Below are positions 18,417 to 26,871 of a stretch of DNA of 64,000 nucleotides, in pieces. The notes under the pieces were generated by a model. It was not told where the DNA came from. It did not search any database and saw only the letters and a program-made list of their open reading frames with translations. The translations under genes and the position numbers were made by a program. The first letter of the stretch is position 1. Every line of letters starts with the position of its first letter. Source of the stretch: JBGAPI01 sp044221335 (GTDB lineage Bacteria > Pseudomonadota > Gammaproteobacteria > Xanthomonadales > Ahniellaceae); the NCBI GenBank assembly GCA_044221335.1, contig JBGAPI010000027.1, forward strand, positions 1-64,000, given 5' to 3'.

Positions 18417-21400
18417 TCATTCGAGAATCGCCGCCACGATGCCGGCCGCGCGAGCCACATCCTCGAAGCCGTCCTTGAACAGACCGGAGCCGACGATCGC
18501 GTCGCTGTCGGTGGCGCCGTTGTCGGACGGCGTGGTCTCGATGACTCCCGCCGGCGCGGTGATGCCGACGGTGTTGTCCACGAAGCCGCTGCTGCCGGGA
18601 GCGAGCGTCGCCATCAGCTCGTAGCGCAGGTACGTGAAGCCGCGAAAGCTGACGCCGAGATCGATGTCGCCGGTTCCCGTCGTCGGCTCCGGACAGGTCA
18701 TGGTCGACTGCGCCTGGTTGCACATCCACGTCGCACCGGTCAGCGCCGCCGGCAGCGCATCGGTCAGCCGCGCGCCGACGATCTCGAAGCTTCCGGTGTT
18801 GCTCACCACGATCGAATACACCGTCGAAATGCCGACGACCTGGCGATCGGTGTGGTTGTCGATCGCGATCGCGAGGTCCACGCCGGGCAGCGTGCGCAAG
18901 GTCGCCTGCTTCGGTGTCGACGTGTCGATGCCGCCGTGGTCGGTGCCGCCGCTGTCGCGCGCCGTCACTTCGAGGATGACATTGCCGAGCGCGCCGCCGG
19001 TGACGAAGTGCAGCGCGCCGGCGCTGTCGATGGTCGGCGGGCTGATCAGTACATTGCGCGGGTCGCTGACGACGCGGACCGACCACGCCACCAGGCTCTG
19101 GCGGGCGTCCTCGTCCGGCGGCCCGAAATCGGCCACGGCGAAGTGATCGACGGTCTGCGCGCCGGAGGACGTGGCACGGTCGGGAATCGGCGCCAGCGTG
19201 ACCGTCGGCGCGTCGTTGACCGGGTTCACCACGATGGTGAGCGTGTCCATGCTGGTGCAGTTCTGGTTCGGCGGGGTCGACGGACCGTCGTCGCACGCGC
19301 GGAAACTGACCATGGCGCTGCCGTTGGCGTCCGCGGCGGGCTGGAAGTCGAGCGTGCCGTCGGCGGCGAGCGTCGGCGCGATCGCGAACAGCGCCGGCAG
19401 GTCGATGCCGGTGATCTCGAAATGCACGGTCTGTCCCTGCTCGTCGGACTCGCCCGGCGGACCGGCGGAGATGGCCGTCGCCCAGGAGAGCGTCGTGCGA
19501 CCGCTGTCCTCGTCGACCGTGACGACGTCGCCGCCTTCGTAGCGCGGCGGATCGTTGACGGGCGTCACGAGGACCCCGAGTTCCGCGATCGCGCTGGCGC
19601 CCGGCGGGTCGGTCACCCGGACGCGGGTGGTGATGCTGCCCGGCGCGTTGTAGCGGCAGGTGTAGGAGGCCGACGACGACGGTCCCGATTCGTAGTTGCC
19701 GTCGCCGTTGCAGTCGAACTCGAAGGTGAGGAAGGCCGACGACTCGGCGTCGTCGGCCTCGACCTGGATGACGAGATCGTGCCCCTCGGCGAGCGCCGCA
19801 CCCGGCGGAACGACGAAATTGATCACTGGCGTGTCGTTCGCGAACTGCGCCGCCACGGCGAGGTCGGCGCGGACGCTGGTGTCGGTGCGGACGCTGCTCG
19901 GCAGGCCGTCGCTCCAGCCGGCGAAGTGCCAGTGGTCGTCGGCGACGGCGGTCACCGGCTGGCCATTGGCGCCCGGCGCAAGGGTCTGCGGCGAGGGTCC
20001 TTCCACCCGGCCGTGCGCGCCCGCCGTGTAGGTGAGCACGAAGCCCAGCAGCGGCGTGTCGGTGACATCGACCGGCGTCGTCGCAGTGCCTGGTACGGCT
20101 CGACCGAGCTGCCCGACCACGTTCCAGCCCCAGCACTTCGCGGCGCCGCCCGGCTGCATCGCGCAGCTGTGTCCGCCGGCGCTGGCGAACGTCGCCGAGT
20201 CCATGCCGGCAACCTGCACCGGCGATGCGCGCAGGACGTAGGTCCCGTCGCCGTCCTGCCCGAGATAGTTGTTGCCCCAGCACCATCCCTTCCCGGCACC
20301 GTCGGTCGCGCAGCTGTGCTGGAAGCCGGCGGCGATCGACGAGATCCCGAGGAGGCCCGGAACGCCCTGCGGCGTGGCGACGCTGCCGAAATTGCCGGCA
20401 CCCAGCTGGCCGAGACTGCCGTTGCCCCAGCAGCGCGCCGTGCCGTCCGCCACCACGGCGCAGGTGTGCAGGTCGCCGGTCGACAGAGCGACCGCGTTGG
20501 TGATGCCGACGACGTCGGCCGGAACGGGCTGCGACAGGCTGGTGCCGCCACGGCCGAGCTGACCGAAGCTGTTGCGCCCCCAGCACTTGATCGTGCCGTT
20601 GCCGATCAATGCGCAGGTATGGCCGTAGCCGGCATGCACGTCGATCGCGCCGCTCACGCCGCCGACGACGACCGGTGTCGCTCGCGTGGTGGTGGTGCCG
20701 TCGCCGAGCTGGCCGAAGGCGTTGCTTCCCCAGCAGCGCACGCCGCCGTCGGCGAGGACCGCACAGGCGTGGCCGTCGCCGGTGCCGACCGCGACGGCAT
20801 TGCTGATCCCGAGCACGTTGACCGGTGTGCCGCTGTGGGAGAAGCCACCGTTGCCGAGGTTGGCGAAATCGCCCTTCCCCCAGCACTGCACGGAGCCGCC
20901 ACTGAGGACGGCGCAGGAGAACTGGTGTCCGGCGGAAAGCGCGGCGACGGCGCCGCCGAGGCCGGCCGTCGGACGCAGGATCGGGCCGCTGTCGCTGGCC
21001 GCGGTGGTGCCGATGCCGAGTGCGCCGAAGCTGTTGTTGCCCCAGCAGGACACGCCGCTGCCGATGATCGCGCAGCTGTGGTTGTAGCCCGCCGCGATCT
21101 TCGTCGCGCCGGACAGGCCGACGACGTCGAGCGCCGTCGGGCTGGTCCCCGGCGCGCCGTTGCCGAGCGCGCCGTCGACGCTCGTGCCCCAGCAGTGCAG
21201 CTTCGCGTCGGACGTCGCGGCGCAGGTATAGCCGTTGCCGGTCGCGATCGCGGTCGCCTGGGTCAGTCCGCTGACCGCCACCGGCATCGAGCTCGACGCG
21301 GTGCCGCCGGTGCCGAGCTGGCCACCGCCGTTGTAGCCCCAGCACGACACCGTGCCGTTGCTGACGATCGCGCAGGTGTGCGCCCCGATACCGGCCGACG

Positions 21401-22292
21401 AGCCGCCGCCGGCGAGTGCCAGGGCGGGTCCGAGAAAGCCGACGCCGACCGGAACGTTGCTGGACGTCGTGCTGCCGTTGCCCAGCTGCCCCTGGCCATT
21501 GCTCCCCCAGCACTTCACGGCTCCGCCCGCGAGCAGTGCGCAGGCGTGTTCGCTGCCCGAAGCCAGCGCGCTGGCACCACTGATCCCGACGACATCGACG
21601 GGCGTCGGACTCGAGGTGTTCGTCCCATCGCCGAGCTGGCCGAGCTGATTGCGTCCCCAGCACTTCATCGCGCCGGTCGACAGCAGCGCGCAGGCGTGCT
21701 GGAAGCCGATCGCGACCCGCACCGCGTTGCCGATGCCGACGACGTCCACCGGCGACGACCGGTTCGTCGTGCTGCCGTCGCCCAACTGGCCCTGGTCGTT
21801 CCGTCCCCAGCATTTCACGCCACCGCTGCCGAGCACCGCGCAGGTCGTGCCGGCGCCGGCGGCGATCCAGGTCGCTCCCGCAAGACTGGCGACATCCGCC
21901 GGCGCATTGGTGATGGTGAAGCCGCCACCGCCAAGCTGCCCGTCCATGCCGTAGCCCCAGCACTTCGCGGCGCCATTCGCGAGCAGCGCGCAGGAATGGC
22001 TGGCGCCCGCCGCGAGCATCGTCGCTCCGGTCAGGTTCACGACCGCCTGCGGCGCGAACGCCGGCAGCTGCAGGCCGGTGCCGAGCTGGCCGAGGTTGCC
22101 ATTGCCCCAGCAGGCCGCGCCGCCGCCGGCGGTCAGCGCGCAGGCGTGCATCCAGCCGGTGGCGATGCTGCCGGTGCCGGTCGGTGGCAGAGCGACATCG
22201 GGTCGGGCCGGAGTCGCCGAGCCGGGGTTCCACCCGGCCAGCAGGGCGACGAACGCCAGCGTCTTCCAGGGTGGCGGGATGCGGATGACCAT
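18417..22292 (-). CDS. Exported RCC1-repeat protein with Ig-like and DUF11-like domains
   Basis: 1291 aa. A signal peptide (about residues 1-26) precedes 14 RCC1-type repeats of about 47-55 residues, each carrying a CWG motif and most an upstream H-x-CA motif. An InlB-B-like repeat (FVLTYTAGAHGRVEG ... HFAGWSDG) follows, then about four Ig/cadherin-like segments with NDPP or NDAP turns, a DUF11-type repeat, and a C-terminal LFKDGFE motif. Fourteen blades would suit two seven-bladed propellers, and the paired cysteines suggest disulfides outside the cytoplasm. GGAG lies eight bases before the ATG at 22292. A longer frame exists but lacks a signal peptide at its start. Function unknown; surface adhesion or binding is a guess. 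Confidence 0.85.
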   Translation of the reverse strand: MVIRIPPPWKTLAFVALLAGWNPGSATPARPDVALPPTGTGSIATGWMHACALTAGGGAACWGNGNLGQLGTGLQLPAFAPQAVVNLTGATMLAAGASHSCALLANGAAKCWGYGMDGQLGGGGFTITNAPADVASLAGATWIAAGAGTTCAVLGSGGVKCWGRNDQGQLGDGSTTNRSSPVDVVGIGNAVRVAIGFQHACALLSTGAMKCWGRNQLGQLGDGTNTSSPTPVDVVGISGASALASGSEHACALLAGGAVKCWGSNGQGQLGNGSTTSSNVPVGVGFLGPALALAGGGSSAGIGAHTCAIVSNGTVSCWGYNGGGQLGTGGTASSSMPVAVSGLTQATAIATGNGYTCAATSDAKLHCWGTSVDGALGNGAPGTSPTALDVVGLSGATKIAAGYNHSCAIIGSGVSCWGNNSFGALGIGTTAASDSGPILRPTAGLGGAVAALSAGHQFSCAVLSGGSVQCWGKGDFANLGNGGFSHSGTPVNVLGISNAVAVGTGDGHACAVLADGGVRCWGSNAFGQLGDGTTTTRATPVVVGGVSGAIDVHAGYGHTCALIGNGTIKCWGRNSFGQLGRGGTSLSQPVPADVVGITNAVALSTGDLHTCAVVADGTARCWGNGSLGQLGAGNFGSVATPQGVPGLLGISSIAAGFQHSCATDGAGKGWCWGNNYLGQDGDGTYVLRASPVQVAGMDSATFASAGGHSCAMQPGGAAKCWGWNVVGQLGRAVPGTATTPVDVTDTPLLGFVLTYTAGAHGRVEGPSPQTLAPGANGQPVTAVADDHWHFAGWSDGLPSSVRTDTSVRADLAVAAQFANDTPVINFVVPPGAALAEGHDLVIQVEADDAESSAFLTFEFDCNGDGNYESGPSSSASYTCRYNAPGSITTRVRVTDPPGASAIAELGVLVTPVNDPPRYEGGDVVTVDEDSGRTTLSWATAISAGPPGESDEQGQTVHFEITGIDLPALFAIAPTLAADGTLDFQPAADANGSAMVSFRACDDGPSTPPNQNCTSMDTLTIVVNPVNDAPTVTLAPIPDRATSSGAQTVDHFAVADFGPPDEDARQSLVAWSVRVVSDPRNVLISPPTIDSAGALHFVTGGALGNVILEVTARDSGGTDHGGIDTSTPKQATLRTLPGVDLAIAIDNHTDRQVVGISTVYSIVVSNTGSFEIVGARLTDALPAALTGATWMCNQAQSTMTCPEPTTGTGDIDLGVSFRGFTYLRYELMATLAPGSSGFVDNTVGITAPAGVIETTPSDNGATDSDAIVGSGLFKDGFEDVARAAGIVAAILE

Positions 22293-22441
22293 CGGGCAGC
22301 TCCATCGAACGGCGGGCCCCAGCGACCCGGTCGAAGCAAGCAATCGGACGATCGGATCCGCATCCGACATTTTTCTGCAACCGATATGATCCGCCCTTCC
22401 GCCGCGACGTCGGCGACCAGGCGCAGTCCGTGACCGGCAAG

Positions 22442-22449
22442 GGAGAAGG
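22442..22449 (+). promoter_or_regulatory. Shine-Dalgarno that selects the sigma-factor start
   Basis: GGAGAAGG lies four bases before the GTG at 22454. The upstream GTG at 22430 has no such site, so 22454 is the likelier start. Confidence 0.6.
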
Positions 22450-22453
22450 CTCC

Positions 22454-23008
22454 GTGCCGCTGACCCAGTGGCTGTCGCGCTGGCGCGACGGCGACGGCAA
22501 GGCGTTCGCGGCAGTGATCGAAGCGACCTACGACGAGTTGCGCCAGATGGCCGCCCAGCGAATCGCGCGCGCGCCCGACGCTCGCGGCTCGCCGACGTTC
22601 TCGTCGTGCGACCTGCTGAACGAGGCGGTCGCGCGGGTCCTGAAGTCCCAGCCCGATCTCGGCAACCGCGCGCACTATTTCGCCGTCGTGTCGCTGACCA
22701 TGCGCGCGATCCTGGTCGATCATGCGCGCGCCCGATCCGCCGACAAGCGCGGCGGCGGCCTCCGGGTGACCCTGACCGACGGTGCGGCGATCGAGGCCGA
22801 CGCCTTCGATCTGCTGGCACTGGACCAGGCGCTGGCGCGCCTCGCGGCGATCGACGCGCGTGGCAGCGAGATCCTCCACCTGAAGTACTTCGCGGGACTG
22901 CAGCAGGACGAGATCGCGGCCGTGCTCAGGGTGTCGACGAAGACCGTCGAACGCGACCTGCGCTTCGCGCGGGCGTGGCTGCAGGAAGTCCTGTCCGGGG
23001 CGCGCTGA
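22454..23008 (+). CDS. ECF-like sigma-70 family RNA polymerase sigma factor (TIGR02999 type)
   Basis: 184 aa from the GTG at 22454 (192 aa if the GTG at 22430 is used). Region 2 (DELRQMAAQRIARAP ... LLNEAVARVLK ... HARARSADKRGG) and region 4 (ILHLKYFAGLQQDEIAAVLRVSTKTVERDLRFARAWL, split here by family convention) match the TIGR02999/ECF-subfamily common in Xanthomonadales. Such genes are usually followed by a Ser/Thr kinase with TPRs; none is present here. It is divergent from the RCC1 gene, with 137-161 bases between the two start codons, suggesting that it may direct that gene. Confidence 0.88.
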   Translation: MPLTQWLSRWRDGDGKAFAAVIEATYDELRQMAAQRIARAPDARGSPTFSSCDLLNEAVARVLKSQPDLGNRAHYFAVVSLTMRAILVDHARARSADKRGGGLRVTLTDGAAIEADAFDLLALDQALARLAAIDARGSEILHLKYFAGLQQDEIAAVLRVSTKTVERDLRFARAWLQEVLSGAR

Positions 23009-23092
23009 GAGCGATTCCGAGGGCGACGGTGCCATGCGGATCCGTCCCGCCGTCACTTCCGACCGGCCCGCGCGGTGACCGATTCCCGACGC

Positions 23093-23153
23093 AGGGCGGG
23101 CCTTGCCCGCCATCGCCGCAACGCCTCGAAATGGAGGGCAAGGCCCGCCCTGC
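23093..23153. repeat. Inverted pair of REP-like palindromes
   Basis: GGGCGGGCCTTGCCCGCC and an inverted copy (GGAGGGCAAGGCCCGCCC) separated by about 25 bases, able to form one long cruciform. The heads read GCAG rather than GTAG. Confidence 0.7.
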
Positions 23154-23176
23154 TCCGCCATCGGTCCGCCTCCTTC

Positions 23177-23250
23177 GGCGAGATGGCCGAGCGGTTCAAG
23201 GCGCCGATCTTGAAAACCGGCGACGAGCGATCGTCCGTGGGTTGGAATCC
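23177..23250 (+). pseudogene. Decayed tRNA-Ser copy
   Basis: About 79 bases (23172-23250) match the intact tRNA-Ser 191 bases downstream with six differences. The TTC of the T-loop has become TTG, the anticodon stem has an A-C mismatch (CCGAT/ACCGG), and the 3' half of the T-stem, the acceptor strand and CCA are missing. The TATGAT box seen before the intact gene is also absent. The anticodon loop CTTGAAA is still present. It is very unlikely to give a functional tRNA. Confidence 0.8.
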
Positions 23251-23349
23251 TGGAATTCCGCTGCGCGAGCGCCGGGAATTCCCGAAGTGCTTCCTACCCC
23301 CTCCCCGAACATCGGGGAGGGAGCGAGCGCGCACGGTCCGCTTCGCCGC

Positions 23350-23355
23350 TATGAT
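23350..23355 (+). promoter_or_regulatory. Probable -10 box of tRNA-Ser
   Basis: TATGAT, followed by a GC-rich discriminator (TCCGCCCCC), ends 12 bases before the tRNA 5' end. No clear -35 box is seen. Confidence 0.5.
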
Positions 23356-23367
23356 TCCGCCCCCTTC

Positions 23368-23455
23368 GGAGAGATGGCCGAGCGGTTTAAGGCACCGGTC
23401 TTGAAAACCGGCGACGAGCAATCGTCCGTGGGTTCGAATCCCACTCTCTCCGCCA
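23368..23455 (+). tRNA. tRNA-Ser (UGA anticodon)
   Basis: An 88-base class II tRNA including encoded CCA. The acceptor stem GGAGAGA pairs with TCTCTCC, G is the discriminator, the anticodon stem CCGGT/ACCGG encloses CTTGAAA (anticodon TGA), a long variable arm follows, and the T-loop reads GTTCGAATC. It decodes UCN serine codons. Confidence 0.97.
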
Positions 23456-23481
23456 ACTTCAGTCTCCTTGCGAGGGAGTCC

Positions 23482-24033
23482 GTGGCGGAACTCTGCGATG
23501 TCCTCGAGCGCATTCGAACCGACCTTCGGGACCGCGGTTCTCTCGAGGCGTCCGACATGTATGACTCGTTCGGATTCATCCTGGAAGACGCTGTCGGATT
23601 CGGCTGCAAGTTGGGCGACTTCGGCCTGCCCGACGCCGAAAGCCTGTCCGCTGAATTGAAGGATTTTCTTCGAGCACTCGTCTACGCGGAGTCCGTTTGT
23701 GACCTGCTTTCCGCGCTGGCCTATGACGGCCTGGCGTCGGTGTTCTACAACTGGACCAGTCCGTCGATCGATCGCCTCAGAAATGCGTTGCGAGAGGAAC
23801 AGGACCCCGCAAGCTCGCTGGTCGATCGCGCGTATCAACTCGCCGCGCCGAAACTGCAGCTCGGCGAGGAGGGCAACTGGGTCACCCGCAATAGGGACGA
23901 GTCACCCTTCGATGCTCTCGGACCGGAGTGCACGGCGGCGATCGAAGAGATTGAAGGCGAGATCGAGGCGCAGCGACATGCGACGTTCGAACGCGCCGCA
24001 GCGGCCATCAACCGCCGAATCGGCAGGGAATGA
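23482..24033 (+). CDS. Unknown protein, possibly DMP19/DUF4375-like
   Basis: 183 aa with a GTG start and a good GAGGGA site six bases upstream, beginning 26 bases after tRNA-Ser. The protein is acidic and mostly helical. The stretch ALAYDGLASVFYNWTSP followed by RLRNALRE recalls the NGGFxQFFYN core of DMP19 (a DNA-mimic protein family), but the match is weak and I infer it only from the pattern. Codon use is less GC-biased than in neighbours, which together with its place beside a tRNA suggests acquisition by transfer. No integrase or direct repeat was found. Confidence 0.65.
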   Translation: MAELCDVLERIRTDLRDRGSLEASDMYDSFGFILEDAVGFGCKLGDFGLPDAESLSAELKDFLRALVYAESVCDLLSALAYDGLASVFYNWTSPSIDRLRNALREEQDPASSLVDRAYQLAAPKLQLGEEGNWVTRNRDESPFDALGPECTAAIEEIEGEIEAQRHATFERAAAAINRRIGRE

Positions 24034-24188
24034 CAGGTCCATGCTGCGCAAGGACTGGTCCGGAGCTCACTTGACGATGGAGTGGCCGCATCGGTGCTAA
24101 TCACCAGATCCACGGAATCGACCTGTTCGGATGTAGGGCGGAATCGGGCTCCACCCACTCGACCCGTCGTCGGCTCGAGAGCGTGCCG

Positions 24189-24419
24189 ATGAATCCCCTG
24201 CTGACGCCCGCCGGTGCGCTGGCCATCGCCTTCGCGGCGTTCTTCTACGAGGCTGGACGGCGCGAGGCGGATCAGGGATTCATCTGGGGCGCCGCGTCGC
24301 TGACCTGGTCCATCCTTCTGATCGTCGTCTTCCACGCCGGGATCTTGGCGATCCTGATAGCGCAGCTGTTTGTGTTCGTCGGAATCGCCGTGTTCCGCGT
24401 CTGGCGCGAGGACAAGTAG
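24189..24419 (+). CDS. Small two-helix membrane protein
   Basis: 76 aa starting MNPLLTPAGALAIAFAAFF (a GTG two codons upstream is the alternative). There is one hydrophobic segment at about 8-22 and two more at about 35-66, separated by a short polar loop (EAGRREADQGF), and the end is charged (RVWREDK). I do not recognise a family and there is no partner gene: serS is convergent 265 bases away. Its TAG stop is the TAG of a GTAG REP element. Confidence 0.65.
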   Translation: MNPLLTPAGALAIAFAAFFYEAGRREADQGFIWGAASLTWSILLIVVFHAGILAILIAQLFVFVGIAVFRVWREDK

Positions 24420-24436
24420 GGCGGCGACCGGCCGCC
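24416..24436 (+). repeat. GTAG REP palindrome at the stop codon of the small membrane protein
   Basis: GTAGGGCGGCGACCGGCCGCC-type element; the TAG is the stop codon of the preceding gene. Confidence 0.8.
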
Positions 24437-24667
24437 GTCGCCTCGACGATGATTCGGGCGTTCGAACGACGGCGCGATCGATCGCGGGAGCCCCCCTGAA
24501 GCGGCCGTGCTGAAGCACGTTGCCGCCCCGCGCCTGCCATGCCGCGATGACCTGCTGGCGTTCCGGATCGATCTTCTCCGGGACGATCAGCATCAGGCCA
24601 GACACGTCCATTCCGTGTCGAACCGGTGGGCTCGTCGCGAACCTGCCCGAACGGGTTGGATCGCGGT

Positions 24668-24688
24668 GGCGGGCAGTGCCCGCCCTAC
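24668..24688 (-). repeat. GTAG REP palindrome supplying the serS stop codon
   Basis: Minus strand GTAG then GGCGGGCACTGCCCGCC. The TAG is the serS stop. Its sequence is identical to the elements at 17742 and 17806. Confidence 0.85.
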
Positions 24689-25965
24689 GCGATGCGGTCG
24701 ATGCCGCCCATGTAGCCGCGCAGCACCTCGGGCACCGTGATCGAGCCGTCGGCGTTCTGGTAGTTGTCCATCACCGCGATCAGCGCGCGGCCGACCGCGA
24801 CGCCGGAGCCGTTCAGCGTGTGGACGAGTTCGGGCTTGCCGGTCGCCGGGTTGCGGAAGCGGGCCTGCATGCGGCGGGACTGGAAGTCGCCGCAGTTGGA
24901 GCACGACGAGATCTCGCGATAGGTGTTCTGCGACGGCAGCCAGACCTCGAGGTCGAAGGTCTTCACCGCCGAGAAGCCCATGTCGCCGTCGCACAGCAGC
25001 ATCCGGCGGTACGGCAGGCCGAGCTTTTCCAGCACGACCTCGGCCGAGCGGGTCATCCGCTCGTGTTCGGCCATGCTCTCGGCCGGACGCGCGATGCTGA
25101 CCAGTTCGACCTTCTCGAACTGGTGCTGGCGGATCATGCCCCTGACGTCCTTGCCGCCGCTGCCGGCCTCGGCCCGGAAGCACATCGAGTGGGCGGTCAT
25201 CCGCATCGGCAGCGCCTCGTCGGCGACGATCTCGTCGCGGACGATGTTGGTCAGCGATACCTCGGAGGTCGGGATCAGATACCGCCTGGTCTCGCCGACG
25301 ACGGTCGAGAACAGGTCCTCCTCGAACTTCGGCAGCTGTCCGGTGCCGCGCATGCTGTCCGCGTTGACCAGCAGCGGCACGTTGACCTCGAGATAGCCGT
25401 GCTCGCCGGTGTGCAGGTCCAGCATGAACTGCGCCAGCGCGCGGTGCAGTCGAGCCAGGCCGCCACGCAGCACGGTGAAGCGCGAACCCGACAGCTTGGC
25501 CGCGGTCTCGCCGTCGAGCCAGCCGTTGCGGGCGCCGAGCTCGACGTGGTCCTTGACCGCGAAATCGAAGGAGCGCGGCGTGCCCCAGCGGTGCTGCTCG
25601 ACGTTGCCGGTCTCGTCGCCGCCGTGGGGCACCGAGGCGTCGGGGAGGTTCGGGACATGCAGCGCGATGGCCTCGAGTTCGGCCTGCAGCGCGACCAGGC
25701 GCTCCTCGGAACGCTTCAGCTCGTCGGCGAAACCGGCGACTTCGGCCATCAGTGCGGCGGTGTCCTCGCCCTTGGCCTTGGCCATGCCGATCGCCTTGGA
25801 GCGGGTGTTGCGCAGGTTCTGCAGCTCCTGCGTGCGGGTCTGGATCTGCTTGCGCTCGGCCTCGAGCGCGGCCAGCGACTCGACCGGCAGCGCATAGCCG
25901 CGGGTGGCGGCGAGACGCTCGGCGGTCTCGTGCAATTTCCCGCGCAGCAGGGCGACATCCAGCAT
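24685..25965 (-). CDS. serS: Serine--tRNA ligase
   Basis: 426 aa starting MLDVALLRGKLHETAERLA, with the N-terminal tRNA-binding coiled coil (about 30-100) and the class II catalytic core. Core motifs visible are FRAEAGSGGKDVRGMIRQHQF, EKLGLPYR, FDLEVWLPSQNTYREISSCS and a C-terminal NGSGVAVGRALIAVMDNYQ. It charges tRNA-Ser, whose UGA isoacceptor is encoded nearby. The upstream ATG at 25986 gives seven extra residues not found in the family. It ends in a GTAG REP head. Confidence 0.98.
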   Translation of the reverse strand: MLDVALLRGKLHETAERLAATRGYALPVESLAALEAERKQIQTRTQELQNLRNTRSKAIGMAKAKGEDTAALMAEVAGFADELKRSEERLVALQAELEAIALHVPNLPDASVPHGGDETGNVEQHRWGTPRSFDFAVKDHVELGARNGWLDGETAAKLSGSRFTVLRGGLARLHRALAQFMLDLHTGEHGYLEVNVPLLVNADSMRGTGQLPKFEEDLFSTVVGETRRYLIPTSEVSLTNIVRDEIVADEALPMRMTAHSMCFRAEAGSGGKDVRGMIRQHQFEKVELVSIARPAESMAEHERMTRSAEVVLEKLGLPYRRMLLCDGDMGFSAVKTFDLEVWLPSQNTYREISSCSNCGDFQSRRMQARFRNPATGKPELVHTLNGSGVAVGRALIAVMDNYQNADGSITVPEVLRGYMGGIDRIA

Positions 25966-26170
25966 GACGGCGAATCCGATGGGCAAAAAGGGCGCGGATT
26001 ATCGCCGTGGCGGAGTCGAGCGATCAACCTCGCGCGGGCCTGGGCGGACCCCGGTCCGCCCGCCTCTGCGCTTCGTTGAGGCACGTCGACGGCGGCGCGA
26101 ACGCCGCCCCACGTGCTCGTCGAGCGAACCTCGGTCCGCCGGCCTCAACGCTTTGTCGAGGCGCGCCGGA

Positions 26171-26192
26171 GGCGGAGCCGGAGCCGCTCTAC
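26171..26192 (-). repeat. GTAG REP element at the stop codon of the 189-aa membrane protein
   Basis: Minus strand GTAGAGCGGCTCCGGCTCCG, a variant palindrome. The TAG is the stop codon of the adjacent membrane-protein gene. Confidence 0.7.
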
Positions 26193-26758
26193 CGCTCGCC
26201 GCGTCCCAACCACCACGCCGCGACGATGCCACCCAGCAGAGCCGCAACCATCACCTCGATCAAGGCTCCGACGGTGAAGTCGGCTGGGAATCGGTACCAG
26301 TTCCAGTAGGGCACGTTGGTCGACAGGAACGAGAAAGCTCCCATGCCGAGTGCCGCGCCGACGCGGCGGCCGAAGCCGGTGACCAGGCCAAGCACGAACG
26401 CGATCGCGAGCCCGCAGGCGATGTCGCTGGCGAACTGGCGGCCGAGGTAGGGACCCATCGCGTTGACGCTGTCGTCCGCCTGCGCATGGAATACCACGAG
26501 GGCGTAGGGCGACTTCGCCGCTCGCTCGCCGAACTCCTTTTTCGCGGCCTCGTCGTTCATCTTCGCCGGGTCCATGCCCGGGATGGGGTAGATGCCGTCC
26601 TCGGTGAGACCCGGCCGCACCGCGGCAACGATCGCCGCCTCCTGCGCCGGGGTCGCCACCTTGAATCCCATCTCTCCGATCGGCAGCAGCACATGAGCCA
26701 CGAAGCCCCAGAAGAAGATCACCACGCCGCACAGCACGCCCGCAATCACGGTCTTCAT
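26189..26758 (-). CDS. Conserved membrane protein of unknown function
   Basis: 189 aa starting at the ATG at 26758, because GGAGGG lies six bases upstream of it but directly against the alternative ATG at 26764. An N-terminal helix (about 4-24) precedes a polar exported stretch with PGMDPAKMNDEAAKKEF, and three helices follow (about 105-185) with a YWNWYRFPADFTVG segment between the last two. I recognise no named family or function. Genes on both sides are housekeeping. Confidence 0.72.
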   Translation of the reverse strand: MKTVIAGVLCGVVIFFWGFVAHVLLPIGEMGFKVATPAQEAAIVAAVRPGLTEDGIYPIPGMDPAKMNDEAAKKEFGERAAKSPYALVVFHAQADDSVNAMGPYLGRQFASDIACGLAIAFVLGLVTGFGRRVGAALGMGAFSFLSTNVPYWNWYRFPADFTVGALIEVMVAALLGGIVAAWWLGRGER

Positions 26759-26821
26759 CGTCATCCCTCCCCGGATGGTTGGAGCGTCGATCGTACGCCA
26801 GGGATCGTCTCCGGAAACGAC

Positions 26822-26843
26822 AAGGGCGGCCGAAGCCGCCCTT
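26822..26843 (-). terminator. Hairpin terminator after mdh
   Basis: A nine-base stem AAGGGCGGC/GCCGCCCTT with a TTCG loop on the minus strand, 28 bases after the mdh stop. The T-tract after it is short and interrupted, so termination may be partial. Confidence 0.6.
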
Positions 26844-26871
26844 GCCTTTCACCCACCGAAGCGATGGACGA

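Larger units (their letters stand above)
23009..23367. other. Region between sigma factor and tRNA-Ser
   Basis: 359 bases without a protein gene. It holds an inverted pair of REP-like palindromes (about 23093-23153), a degenerate tRNA-Ser copy (23177-23250), a GGAATTCC inverted repeat and a CTCCCCGA/TCGGGGAG hairpin (about 23301-23320). Confidence 0.6.

Noticed and set aside
18304..18420. A 39-residue N-terminal extension of BolA starting at an ATG overlapping the RCC1 stop
   Set aside because: The ATGA overlap looked like coupling, but the extra sequence does not resemble BolA and the normal family start is at 18303.
18852..22433. A 1193-codon plus-strand frame opposite the RCC1 gene
   Set aside because: Its apparent repeats mirror the RCC1 repeats on the other strand; there is no signal, domain or ribosome-binding site.
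23172..23455. tRNA-Ser duplication as attachment sites of an integrated element
   Set aside because: Only 191 bases separate the copies, and there is no integrase or phage gene, so this is at most a remnant.
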